From contig VCJN01000149.1 of assembly GCA_006384855.1 (NCBI GenBank), positions 26,582 through 90,581 on the forward strand: DNA of 64,000 nt, in the 5' to 3' direction. Positions 45,420 to 58,517 of the stretch are shown here, one piece after another. A model generated the notes under the pieces. That model saw only the letters and a list, made by a program, of their open reading frames with translations. It ran no database searches and was not told the DNA's origin. Numbering within the stretch: position 1 is the stretch's first letter; the number at the start of each line of letters is the position of its first letter. A program made the translations under genes and the position numbers. The stretch comes from Tetraselmis striata. Taxonomy: Eukaryota > Chlorophyta > Chlorodendrophyceae > Chlorodendrales > Chlorodendraceae.

Positions 45420-46799
45420 CTAGCGCCTCCTCCGCTTTGAACGCCTCAGCATGGCGTTCTCTCGCCGCCGCATAAAGTCAGTAAGCCAGTGATCATATTG
45501 ATATGGCGTTTTAGCAGGGGGAGGGGGGGGGACTTCTGACATCTCCATGGCATTCTTCACTCCCGCTGCCTGGTGCATGCCGTTAAACATTGGGGCCTTG
45601 CTGGGCGAATACTGATGGAACTTTGTTAGGTTGGCTCGCCCATCTGGCATGACAAGCTGCCGCAGCCACTCGTTCCGCTTCTCCGGCTGGGCCTCCTCCT
45701 GCTTCTTCTTCGCTGCCAGTGCCACCTTCTTTGCATCCCTCGCAGCCTGCTCTGCCAGCATACGCTTGCCATCTGCAAGCGTGTCAAAGCTTGCTTTTGC
45801 TTTAGTGAGGAGAGGGTGCTGGAACACCCTCGCTGTGGCAGGCATGCGTGGCAAAAAGCCTTTTCTGTCCCACCCCTGCCTCATGGTGGGCTCCGGGAAC
45901 TTCCAGGTGGCTGCCGCATTAAGTAGGTGCTGCACGTGCGGCAGCTCCAGCTGCGCGATAAATATCTCCGGTTCCTGTAGCAAAGACTGCTGAAACTTGA
46001 ACTGCACATAGTCCCGTTGGCTGCATGCCCAAGGGGGGATGTGTGGGTACCTAGAGAGACTTGCTGTCTCTATCTGGAGACGTGTCAAGTGGGTGGGCGG
46101 CTGACATCTCGGGCTTGCAGGTGGTTGGTGGGTCCTTAGTGACCACCACCTTTGCTGTGCTGAACGTGAAGCCAGGTTAGCTCTGACGCGATAACAAGAA
46201 GTTGGGGTTCTTCCAGGTCCGCTCCACAAGGGTCCCAGGTGGCACCATAATCTTGAGGCTGTTTCTTCTCCGCTGATGTTCCCATAACCCTTGTCCTTGC
46301 CCGTCTGGCGGATGTGATGAAACCCGCCCAACAGCTCCATCGCGCGATCAGTGTGGAAGTTCCATCCGGGCACCTTGCAGCCCACCCCCGGCTTCTCGCA
46401 ACTGCCACGCTCGCAGTATCTCACCACGCGCAGCTCCCTGTCCCCTGGGTCACTGCCCTTGCTTGCGTCGCTCTGTACGTGAGCCATCCAGGTGGTCGTC
46501 ATCAGCCTTGGGGGGGGGGGGGGGGGGGGGGGGGGGGAGCCGCGAAGCTTGACGCTCTTCGCCGCGTTGGAAATCTTGAAGTCGCGACCCATCTCCTCGA
46601 AGCAAGCGGCATGGAAGAGTGTCTCCCATTCGTCCTGCTCCACGAGGTCCACTGACGCTACCAGAGGGCCTAGTCAGTTGCTGCACGAGTGGTTGACCCT
46701 GCGGGTGGGCTGCGATCCGTACTCGTCGTTGAACTGCTCGGAAAGGCAAAATAGACATCGGCCCTCTTGCTGCAGCGCGGGGGCGGCTGCTGCCGCCAT
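45420..46799 (-). CDS. About 460-codon unrecognised protein, one in-frame TGA
   Basis: The frame opens at ATG 46799 (MAAAAAPALQQEGRCLFCLS) and runs to 45420, broken only by a TGA at 46676-46674. Features: CLFC with a downstream HSC, a possible zinc-binding start; WETLFHAACFEEMG; a poly-Pro run encoded by a G-run on the plus strand (46509-46537); RYCERGSCEKPGVGC; a Lys/Ala/Glu-rich helix ARDAKKVALAAKKKQEEAQ; and a basic end RRSKRRRR. The TGA may be a pseudogene lesion; a 36-nt GT-AG mini-intron (about 46690-46655) could also remove it. The surroundings are element-rich. No family recognised. Confidence 0.4.
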
Positions 46800-49700
46800 A
46801 GCCAAATGTAGCAAAACAACCACCAAAGGGGTGGTGTGGCGAACGCCTATTTCTCTGTCGAAACGACAAAACTCCCCAAACCCCCACGTAGCTAGCCAGG
46901 TTTGGTACTAAGGAAGGTGTTTCGGATCACACCTGCAGCCGCCAGCCGCTCGCCGTTCAGACGGCTGACGCCACCTCCGCACGACTGCTCGCACCCGGCG
47001 CCAAGTTGTAGGGTTGAGAGCGCACTCCTCCAGTTTGGTCACCAGTCGCGACCACACGGGGACGCACGGTCAGGGTGGTTGGTCATGGGTCGAGGCGTGA
47101 GTAGGTTCTGCCGCAACGCCGCAAGGGAGGCCGTATTCGTACTCGTTGTCCCGCGAGTACGCTATATTAAAATGTCCGCGCGTAGTATACGAGGATATGC
47201 TGTGCTCGCGTCACGGTGCGGCATAGCCATGTGGCTCTGCTCCGTCGACGTCGACATTGTTCCATGTGCTATGACTGCGCACTCCATGTGCTACGAGTGC
47301 ATGTCAGTTGTTGGCTCGGTCAAACGGTCGACGGTCGCGCCTAGGTCCCGCACATGAGTGCCAGCTACGCGGTAAAATACTCGGGTTTATTAATTAGTCA
47401 TGTGAAAGTACTGAGCTTGGTGTTAAGCGGCGGCTGGGAGAAACGAAGTGAATCATCCTCATAAATCACCGACGCCCGGCCGGTCGGTCGGCGTCTTTCT
47501 CTCGATTTAAGCAGCCACCACTATCATATGGCGTGTGCACATAGCGATGCATCCCTAAGGCCACCTAAACCCCTAAGGTCACCATCTCGCCGAACAAGAA
47601 TGCCATGCTCTCGACTGTTAGGGTATCGTGTCGGCGCTGGCGCCAAAACATCGGCCGTTGTCGGCAATGCTCAACCCCTCTCTAGGTGCACCGTCCTCAA
47701 CTTGGCCTCTGTTTGGCGGGCAGGCTCCAGCTCGTGCATGGTGTCCCAGATGATTGTGATCATGTCCTTGAGTAGTAGGAAATCGGCAGAGGACTCCCGG
47801 TCGCGGCGGCCTATCAGCCTTGCCCTCGAGACCAAGGAGCCGGTATTGTCCAACGGCCTGGCTGAGCGACCCTGGCCTCCGTGACCGACTGCCCGGGGGT
47901 AGGTCGTGCGGGTTCCCGGCCAGGGGCCACGATTCTGCTATGGCTGCATGTGAGAGCGAGGTTGGGTCACCGCGCACCAGCCGGTGTGCCGCTGCGGGCG
48001 GCGGCGCCATCGGCCCTAGTGCACGCCCCGCCTCCTCCTCCACCATAGATGCTTAGGGTTCGTGGGTCGGTCATGCGGTCCACATGGTCGTCCTCCTCGT
48101 CTGCGGGCTGGTGTTGCCCGTCCTGGCCTCCTCCACCTCGGTAGCCCGATGTTGCGCGGCCTCCCAACGGCACCGGGTGTCTGCTCTGTTTCGGAGGCGC
48201 ACCAACTATCCCGCAGCCCGCGCCGGGAAGTTCGCGTGGTGTGCCATTTTTACTGTACATGAAATGGCGCGTAACGGGCTTATACAACCTTGCGACTATC
48301 GCCTACAACATGGCGATAGTAAAGCGATAGTCATCGAAGCACCGTGTCGGATTTTAATGCAGTACGCAAATAAAAGTATTATAATTGTAGTGGCGCGGCA
48401 TTACCTAGCTGAGCCCGTTTGTTCTATCAAACACTAGGATCTTTGTACGACTACTGCTTTCTCGATCGCATACATATCGATCGCATAGATCAGGTAAACG
48501 GTGATGCCACAAAGTAGTGAGACGTCCGATGATATTGTGAATCCATCCTCTCAGTCGGATTCGAAAGGTGCCTCTCAAAATATCCTCTACTTGCATCCGG
48601 TTCGCCTCCACCTCCTCCTCAGTCGGCTCGATCTCCATCGCCTCCTCCTGGTCGATGTCGATCACTTCCTGCTCCTCCGACTACTTGTGTCATCGGGGGG
48701 CGCTGAGACGGGGGCGCCGAGACGGGCGCCGAGACCGCCCCGCTTCGTCCTCGCTGCTGTCCTCATCCATCGCGGGGCAGGGAGGGTGGATGTCCTGGGC
48801 TGGTGGAAGGTGGGAGTGACGGCAGCTTCTGCGGGTCGCACAGTTTATAATAGCGTGCGTGGCAACGCGCAAGGGCGCGCGTGGTCGCGCGCTTACTCAG
48901 TGCGGTTGTGAACTCGCGCTTTATGTACTGTTTCGTTCCCCGGAAAAACCCCCCTCCCCACCCCTCCGATTTCCGGGACGAAATAGGCAGCTAAACCAGC
49001 TTATTACTTCGGAGCCTAAGTAGCACTGGGCAGCCCCCGCTTTTAAACAACTTCCGGACCCGGCGGTGTGCGGCAGGATGGCGCGCCCTCTAATAGCACG
49101 CTATCCGCGCCATGGCCGGTTGGCTGCGAATGCGCTGCAAAGGTTAGTGCTGCTGATGCGCACGCTCACGCGCGCGCGCCGGCTGCCCGGCTGCCCCAAC
49201 GCTATGTGTTGTCCTTGAATTCTTGCTCTTGAAAAATGCTATACTGCTCCGTAGTTAGGTGCGGCGATACACCGCTAGGTATAGAAAGTACACTTCTTAT
49301 CCGTCAGCAGCGTACTTACGTATTAGTCCTCCTTATATAGGGAGCCAGTCAGTAGGGGTCCCATCACTCTGGGGTCTCACCTACGGACATTGTGGGGCCC
49401 GGCCAACAATATTAAGGGACACCGCGTGGGGTCGTCCAGTCTGCTTATTGTACTATATACACGACTGCTGCTATCTCGCCAGTAAAAAGATACACTTCTC
49501 CACATAAGAATCCAGCTGCCCAATATAAATGAAGGCACCTTCACACTTCGCCAATATTGCCTACACTTTGCCACTACATAATCCAACGACTACTACTGCC
49601 CAAATGGAAGCAGCCGTACACTTCGCCAATAAGGCTTGTACTTATCCACAAACTTCAGCACGAGCTTGACTGTAAGTCTCCGTGTGCCCTGACTAGGGCA

Positions 49701-49994
49701 TGAAACACTAGCAGGCCAGGCGCCCATCTGGGGTTTCAACCAGGGTATGGAACCCTATTTTAATAGGTAGGTCATGTGCTGCCCCGGTGTGCGTTTGCGG
49801 GTACGGCAGACGCTACAGCAGTCTCTAATGAATTTGACTCCCAAGGCCAGCTCATGGCAGGCTCCTGTGCGCTGTGCGTTGCGCGGTGGCGTGCGTTTGA
49901 ATGGAAACTGGTTGCTTGCAGTTTCTATTGCTGACAGTCTGACACGTCGGCGACATGAACCTTTTGGAGCGCGCCCTTTCTGGCCAACTTGATA
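46800..49994. other. Gene-poor region with decayed frames
   Basis: Minus-strand pieces such as SADFLLLKDMITIIWDTMHE (47820-47680) and EEAMEIEPTEEEVEANRMQV (48645-48570) look protein-like but stand alone between stops. They are probably element debris. Confidence 0.35.
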
Positions 49995-49999
49995 TTACA
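49995..49999 (-). terminator. TGTAA poly(A) element of POLD1
   Basis: TTACA on the plus strand, about 130 nt past the POLD1 stop codon. Confidence 0.4.
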
Positions 50000-50127
50000 T
50001 CGACGGCGCCTCTTGATTTCGGTAGCGAAGGACAACAGAGTGGGACGAGTACGGGGAGCCGGGGGCGGGGGGGGGGGGGGGGGCTATTGCTACGGGTATT
50101 GGGGCCTTTGTGGGCCTCCCGCTTGCT

Positions 50128-53100
50128 TCACCAGCTCTCGTCAAAGCGCAGCAGCTGGTCGTGAGCGTCCTTCAGGTCCTTCTGAACCTGCGACCACGGG
50201 GTACGAGGTGGATCGTGTCAGACCGCAGGTAGGGCCGTCAAAGTGAGGACCAGGCACTGCATGAGATGACCGGAGCACTGCATTCCAAATCAGACTCACA
50301 GCCAAAACGGCGTATTGACTCTCACACGGCGTTGCCCGTGTTGTTACAGGTTGAGGATTAAAAATTCCTCTGCTTTCCTATCGGCGCGGTTGTAACACGG
50401 CGGACGGTCGTATTGCGAGTCTCGGCGGGGTGGGTGGGGGGGGGGGGGTGGGTGGGGGGCTTGTTGATGATATTGGCGGTAAAGCATCGCCCGAAGCGGA
50501 CATAATCTGACTAAAGGGCAACATAGCCGGGCATGGCACCGCTCGCCAGTCGCCCCATACCATCGGATAAAGCGGAAAGTGCTTCGGTGAGCGCTGCCGC
50601 CAGGAGGTTTTCGATCCTAAGCCTGGGCATGTACAGCTTACTATTGCAAGATAGCATCATGACCCCTGGATATACCGACTGATGTAATCCTATACACGCG
50701 CGCATGCTGTCATGCCTCTGTTTACACGTAGTCATGAACACACGGGTGCCGACGCGGCCGTCAGAACACTGCGACAATTAAGCCGGCCTGCCTGCCAGGG
50801 GTCAAACACAGATGCAAGCCGCATGGAAGGCGTGTAAGAAGGGTTCTTATGGGTGCGTCGACACCCGTGCAATGACCCCCATTACAAGACTCTTGTAGTT
50901 GGGCTTGCATGCAACCCAACCTTTAAGATCCTTCCGCTATGGTTCCCCGCTATAGTTCCGTCTGCATTTGACCTCTGGCAGGCAGGGCGGGTTCTTATTC
51001 GCAGTGTCCTTATCACCGCGTCGGTGCCCGCACATACGTATGGGCAGTTCAGTCTACAACTGCTTCGGGGAAGGGGGGGGGGGGGGGGGGGGAAGGTGTC
51101 ACCTTTTTCCTGCGGTAGAAGATGGGGCAGTCGCGCGAGGTGCAGAGGACGTCCTGGTGCAGCGAGCCCTGGCAGCGCTGGCACTGCGTCCACAGCGCCG
51201 CAAACTGGTCCTCCAGCATGTTGGCCTTGTTGAGCGAGGCGCTGTAGATCTCCGCCTCCCTGGACTTGCAGTGCTCGCACAGCGAGGCGCTCTCCAGGCT
51301 CTTGGGCAGCGCGGCCTTGCAGCCCATGCAGCGCGAGACCTTCTTGGCGAAGCGCATCATGCCGCCCACCGCGGAACTGGGCGCGGACACCGCGATGGCG
51401 CGCGTGTGGTCGCCGGTGAACAGCTCCTGCGGGGTGGGTTGCCCGGGGGCGCACAAGCGGTCAGCCAACCCGAGCGATGCCGCAGCAGATTGGTCAAGAC
51501 TTTAAAAAAACGGCGAATCTCGCTGATTTCTGAAACTTGCATATTTCAGTGAGACTTTCAGGATTCATAATAACATATCATATATATCATAACATATATG
51601 GCATATCCAATATTGTCTGTTATTGTCATATATATCATAACATATATGGCATATCCAATATTGTCTGTTGTTGAGGATGTATCAAGTACGTGATACAGCA
51701 TTCGCCGGGTCGGGACATCTCAGACGTGAAGGCACCCGCACCCCGGGGATCCCTCATTTGTGAATTCATGACAACGGAAACGGAGACTCGCTGTTATTGA
51801 CCGAGGGTGAATAAGGCGGCGATGAACTGCTGATAATGCCCGTTTGGCGCTGAGTCCCCCGCCGATAAAGAAGCCCTGGGGGGAAACAGTCGAGGTGGGC
51901 CATGTTTGTTGAAGGCTTGCGAAAGGTGGCAGTTGCCCGTGATGCGCAAACCATAAGCGAGCGGACAGCGCAACGATAATGAATAGAGAGAAGCGCAAAA
52001 GCTGCGAGGGACAGAAGGGGGGGGGGGGGGGAGAGAGGGTAGCATCGACAAAAGGGCAAATGGAGACGGCGTGCAGAGAGTAGCGGCAGTGACAATGGTG
52101 AGGAGGGGGGACGCGTGCCCGTTGCAAGAGGCAGCGCGCACAGCAGAAATCAGGACGGAAATATATCATGTATGGCGCGTTGGGTTCGCTATAAACTAGT
52201 GTTCTTAACACCCCCCCTCCCCCAATCGAGAGACACTATAGCTGTTTTCGAAAATCTATCAGAATACACCACGAATGTGTCACGGAATATGAAATAAGAG
52301 TAGTAATCGGCCGACCGGCCGACCGCGCAGCATATGCGGAAATTCAACAATGGCCAAAAAAGTCATCGTCAACAGTTATCGGCAACCTCCCAAGAGGGCT
52401 GGACAAACACCTCTGGAAGTTTTGGGATTGCCTATCATCGCGTCGATCGTGTGGAACTCGGGAAGTGGCGATCAGGCTTTAGGCTTTTTAACCCTAAACC
52501 TGAACCCTAAAACTCGCTGAGTATCAATGCGCACACCATGCGCGAGGTTCCTCTAGTCCGGGAATCATGTCCAAGAATTCAGTGGTGAACAACTGTGCGT
52601 TTTTCTCGCGACTTGCAAACACAACAAAACGTTGACGCGGTGAACGGGGAAGCAGCGAGTTGGCGGGCGCCACGGGGGCAGGGGCAGGGGCATGCCTTTG
52701 GGTTCTTCATAATGGGCTCGAAGATGCGCGACAGCGGCTGCTCGAGGTAGTGCGTGACGTAGTGCTGTGTGTCGATGGGCAGCCCGTTCTCCAGCGCAAA
52801 GATGGGGTCCTCCGCCTTCTCCCAGCCCTTGGCGCCCTTGGGGCCCTTGATGATCACGTACGCCACGCGGTCGCCCACCGTGGGCGCGGTCGCGGGGTCT
52901 CGCTTCATCATCTTCTTGGCCAGCTCCACGTGCGCCGCTTTGTTGTCGTAGTCCTCCGCCGCCTGCGTCAGCCCTGCGCCCCCGCCGCGCAGAGAAACCA
53001 GATTACGCTGAGCAGAGGAAAAATAGTGACCACCGTACCCGAGCACGATTTAATTGGGTTCGCTCGTCGAAAAAGGAACAAATTATGTTGACGCAAAGAA

Positions 53101-56100
53101 TTGGAACATCCGTGTGGCGTTCGTTATGTAAGCGTGGCATATTTCAAGATAAAAATATTGCTTTCTCTCTGGGGGTGTGGGCGGGGGCCGGGGGAGGGGA
53201 GGGGGATCAAAAAGATAATATGCCGCGAACCCGAAGCAAGGTTAGGGTTTATAGCTAGGATTAGGGTTTACACACAACATGTAACACGTGAGTTCACGGC
53301 CCCCAAAACAACGAATTGCGTCACGAGCTCTACTCAGGGATATTGTGCGGAGTGGAATGTGATAAACGGCAATTGGTTTACAGTTATTCCCTCTTAGCAA
53401 GGGAGTGAGCCACGTTCAGCATGCGCGAATCCGAAGTGCATTTGCGGTGCGTCCGGGCATGACACGCACTCGTAGCCGAATATTCGATGTGCACCACAGT
53501 AACGATGAGGGCGGCGGTGTCCTGAAAGTCAGCAACAGCACCCTGGCAACACTTCTGACTTGTAAATGGCCCTTCTCAGTTCCGCCTGGTCAGCAACTAC
53601 AAGTGCAGCGTCGGGACCTCACAACTATATAATACCACATGAATGTAGTATCCATATGGTGTTACATAGTGTATTAATATAATATGTAATGTAATGTAAT
53701 GTAATCTAACATAGTATATCAACATATTCTATATTACATTTTATTATTTCATACTATACTATACTATAATATATTGTATATAATATAGTATTTGTGCCGG
53801 CGCACTGTGATAAGAACCAATATTTCCGGCCTAGAATTGGGCTTGCGTGCAACAACATAAACGAACATTTGCTACAGTTCTGCTATGGTTTCGTCTACAT
53901 TTGACTTCTCGCAGGCAGGGCAGGTGAATATCCGCAGTGTTCCTACTACTACTGTGGCGGCGGCTGTAACACCGCATGCTGTATTAGCGGAGACGGGATA
54001 GGTGTATCGACCCCAACTCAACAATCACGCCATGGGGATGCGCAGGTGGGCGGGTGGGTGGGGGTGGGGAGAGGGGGGGGGCGTCCGCGCGCGCACCCTT
54101 GCTGACGACGAGGAGGGAGAGGTCGAGGCGGTTCATGAGTAGGTCGGAGATGACCTCCTTGACGTAGGCTACGGCGCCCGGGACGTCGCGCTCGCGGAGC
54201 AGCTTCTCCAGGCAGGTGGACACGACGTTGCGGACGAGGAGGCAGTTGTCGCGGCGCACGGTCTCGATGCCCTTGGCGTCCATCTTGTCGTGCCGGTCGG
54301 GGCGCGTCCAGTACAGCCCCGCGTAGCGTTTCTTGGAGATGAGCAGGTAGGGGAAGTAGACCTTCTCAAACTCGAGCTTGATGGGGTGCGGGAAGGTGGT
54401 GGAGATGAAGTCCGCCGCCTCCTTGCCGAGCGCCATCGCCTCCTCCACGGTCTCCGCCTTGAAGTTCACCATGACCGAGTCCGTATCGCCATATATGACG
54501 TCGGAGTCCTCCTTGTACCCGTTGGCCTTGTTGTACGTGGCCATCACCAGCGTCTTGGTGTGCTCAATCATCTCGCGGCCGTACGAGGTCGTGGAGGCGC
54601 TGATCTCCAGGCAGGGCAGCGACCCCACTGTCGCGCCCGTGAAGCCGTAAACGCTGTTGGCGCTCACCTGAATGCGGCACGACAGCACCACCATCAGCCG
54701 CAGCCAGCAAGACGCGCGCCAGGCGAGGCAGAGTGGTGAATGATACGAAATAACGAAATGTTTCCTGCAAACATTTCCTTTGCTTACAACACACAAGTGC
54801 ATGCACGGCTGTGTATGCAACACCGAACTTGACACACACAAATAAAGACATACATACATACATACATATATGCGTACGTGTATATATATATATACGGGGA
54901 GAAGAGAGGTCGTCCAACCTTGAGCGCAAGCTGGCGGCCGTCAAGCACCGCCTTCACAAAAGGATCGGTCGCCGCCTTGAGGTCCGCCTTGGCGCGCTTA
55001 CGCGCGCTGAGCAGCTCCTCCAGGATCTCCGGCAGCAGGCCCTGCGCATCTCACCCGCACGCCCGCAGCGTCAGCCCACACGGCCCACACGAGTCGCGCC
55101 TTTGCCGAGAGGCGTGGGCAGCCATAGGACCGAATGGCACGGGGCCGCACCTTGCGGACGTGGGACCTCACAAACGTGTCGCCTGTGGGGGACTTCTCTA
55201 TGTTCTCGGGCTTGTGAGAGTCCACCCTGCGGATGGATAGAAAAAGATGGGCGGGGGCTCAGTGCATCGGCATCACAATGCCAAGTTGCTTGCCGCTTCA
55301 TTTTCATCTTTGGCCATATCCGAAACATACTGACACATCAAGTGGAACTGTGATAGAGTGGCGGGGTTCTATCTGTTGGGGCACTTTCACTGCGACTATG
55401 ATTGCACAGCAATGCCTTATTTCGGGGCATCTTTCAATAAGGAGTCGCAACACCAATCAGTTTTTGAGAATTGGCCCCAGGACCCCACCATAACACTGCG
55501 CATGCGGTTCCACACCCTGTTTCCGAAGTAGATACGACAGCCCGATGACTGTTTATGGTTTCGGAGCATGTCCCACAATTGGCGGTGGACGCAACCGGTC
55601 CCGGAGCGCCCGGCGCAAACAGCCTGGCGTGCGATGTGGTTTCGGAGCACATCATCTGGCACGCACGGACAATACATGGTTTCGGAGCATTGGCTGTGAG
55701 TAAATATCCAAGTGATAGCCTTGGAGCACTGACATACTGCCACGCCGTGCGGTCGCAGATGTTGGTCTGGTGGTTGCCCTGCCACTGACGGACTGACAAT
55801 ACATGGTTTCGGAGCATCCACAAAGTATAGCCACCAATAAACAGTTTAGACGGCAGCGGACGGTGCAGCAAGCAGGATCGGGACGCGGACCTGGGGAAAG
55901 GTACACGTAGAAGGGATGTGGATGTGCGATGTGGAGGCGGGCGAAGGGGGGTGGGGTGGGGGGGGGGGGGGGGGGGGGGGGGGCGCACTTGTCGCGGGGC
56001 ACCAGCGTGGAGTAGCAGAGGTTGTGCGCCATCATGATGGAGGGGTACAGGGAGGCGAAATCCAGCGTGGCGACCGGCTTGTCGTAGTAGCCCTGCGGAT

Positions 56101-58303
56101 GGGGGCGCAAGGTGGGCAGGCAGCTGAGGGAAGGGACGCCAGCCACATGGGCCATGCACAGGGGTCAGCGGGTTGCGCAGCGGGGTGTGCGCACCGCCTT
56201 GGCGTCCAGCACGGTGGCGCCCTCGTAGGTGTTGCCGCCCTCGGTGGCGCCCGCGGTGCGCGCCATTTTGGGCACCAGCAGCCCCTTGGAGCGCGCCTTG
56301 CGCAGGATCTGGGAGAAGACCTTGATGGACTGGCCGCGCGTGAGGAGGTACGCGAAGGGCACGCCCGTGACGCGCGCCATCTCCATGTAGTTGTACATGT
56401 ACATCAGCTTGCCGAACAGCCGCAGCGGCAGCAGCGCGTCCTTCAGGCAGTACACCGCCAGGCGGCGGCGCGTCTCGTCGTTGCCGTTCTGCAGGTCCGA
56501 GATGCACGAGTGGTGCACGTCCTCCTTCTGCTCGTTCAGAAAGTGCGCTGACACGGCGTTGAGCGAGTACGAGGACAGCTTGTAGTCGCGCTGGATGGCG
56601 AGCATGAGGTCGAACTGCACGCGCCCCTCAATCGTGATCTCCTTGTACTCGTGCGTGCCGTACGCCTTGCTGCTGAACTTGGCGTCCTTCATCTCGGTGC
56701 GGCTCCCGCGCACGCGGCCCCAGAACGGGAAGCTGCTCACGCCGAGCGCCGCGGCGCGGTCCAGCAGGTAGGGCAGGTCGAAGTTGCAGATGTTGTAGCC
56801 GATGATGACGTCGGGGTCGCTCTCGAGCACCAGGTCGCGCCAGCGCGTGAGCAGATCCTTCTCGCTCTGGAAGCTCATCACCTGCGCGCCCACGATCCCC
56901 GCGCACGTGTCCAGCGTCATCACGTTGCGCACCACCGGCTCCGGCTGCCCCGTCACGCTCACCATGCTCGCGATCTGGATGACCGGGTCGTGCTGCGCCT
57001 CCGGGAAGTGGCCCTGCGCACATAAAAGGAGGGCGGAGGGGGTAGTCAAGAGGGGGGTAGTGAATTCACCATACATAGAGGTACGTACTGCATGCTAGGA
57101 CGTGTGTGTTCGTCCACGCATGTCCATGTTTGGTGGCTCGAAGCACCAAGGAGGGGGGGGGGGGGGGGGGGAGGCAGCCGCCGCACCTTCCGTCCAGCGC
57201 ACTCGATGTCCACGCTCAGCACGCGCAGCGGCGCGATGCGCTGCCAGTCGCCCTCCGGCTTGTGCGGGATGAGGTCCCTGAGGGCGCCGCCCGGCGCACA
57301 GGCCACCCCCGTCAGGCCTCCGCCTTCCCTGTCAAGCGCCCCCCCCCCCCCCCCCCCTTCCCCACCAGCACTCCATCCACGACCATACTGTGCTGTACTA
57401 TGCTGCCACCAAAGCAACACATGCGGTGTCTTATCATCGTGTCGGCGCCTGTGGGCGGGACTGCACCCAATGCCGGGACAGGTGATGGCGAGGCCGGGCC
57501 GTCACTGGGCGCCTCCCCCCAAAGTCAGCCCCCCGCAGGCATCACTCACTTGTAGTGCACGTTGGCCTCCAGCTGGCAGTAGGTGCGCGGCGCGGCGGTG
57601 TTGCGGCGCCACTTGCCGGCGGGCACCTCCACCCAGAAGCCGCCGCCCAGGCCGGTGTCCACCATGAAGCGCAGCGTGAAGAGCACGTTGCTCTCGTACG
57701 TCTGAAACGCGCGGTCGCGGCCCAGGCTCGCCACCGGGAAGCCGCTCTCCAGGATGCCTGCCGGCGGATGGGGCGGCGAGGCAGCAAACGCAGGAAGGGG
57801 GGAAGGGGGGGGGGGGGGGGGAGGGGTCAGGAGGCTGCGGCTGAGGAATCTGGCCAGATGAGGTGCCACGGCGCAGCGCATGCGAGGCATCAAAGCCAAG
57901 GGCTGGTCGGCTGGATATATGTGGCGAGCGCTTCACATGTCATTGTTTACCAAGATACATGTTGTCATACTGCCGGGTTCTGGCGCGGGGAAGAACCACA
58001 CGGCGGATAAGAACCCGCCGTACCTGCCAACGGTCAAATGCAGACGGAGCTATGCCGGACCCTTGAAGAATGTAGGCCGAACGCAGTCTCGAATTCCGGC
58101 ACATACAAAGGGGTTCTCGTTGATGCATCGGCGCGCATGTATTACGCGTATGTATGTGGCGACCGGTGTCCCAAGAGACCCCATACGCAGAGCGGCCCAT
58201 CCCGCATCGCGGACCCCCGGCATGCAAGCGGGCCCACCCCGCGCATGCAGGCCATGCAGGCATGTCTAACAGCACAAGCCACACACCCGCCCCGGCACGG
58301 CTG

Positions 58304-58345
<42 letters not shown>

Positions 58346-58477
58346 GGGGGGGGGGGGGGGGCGGGGTCTGCATGCGTGGGTGTAACTGGGCGCCGAGCGT
58401 CCTCGGCGACGGGCGGAAGATGACGGCACCGCGCCTCAGCTGGCCAGCGCGTCTACCGCAAGCCTCCATTGTTATGC

Positions 58478-58517
<40 letters not shown>

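Noticed and set aside
55916..56551. 211-codon open frame on the plus strand inside POLD1
   Set aside because: It is antisense to POLD1 exon 6 and runs through a poly-G tract; the minus strand has clear polymerase motifs.
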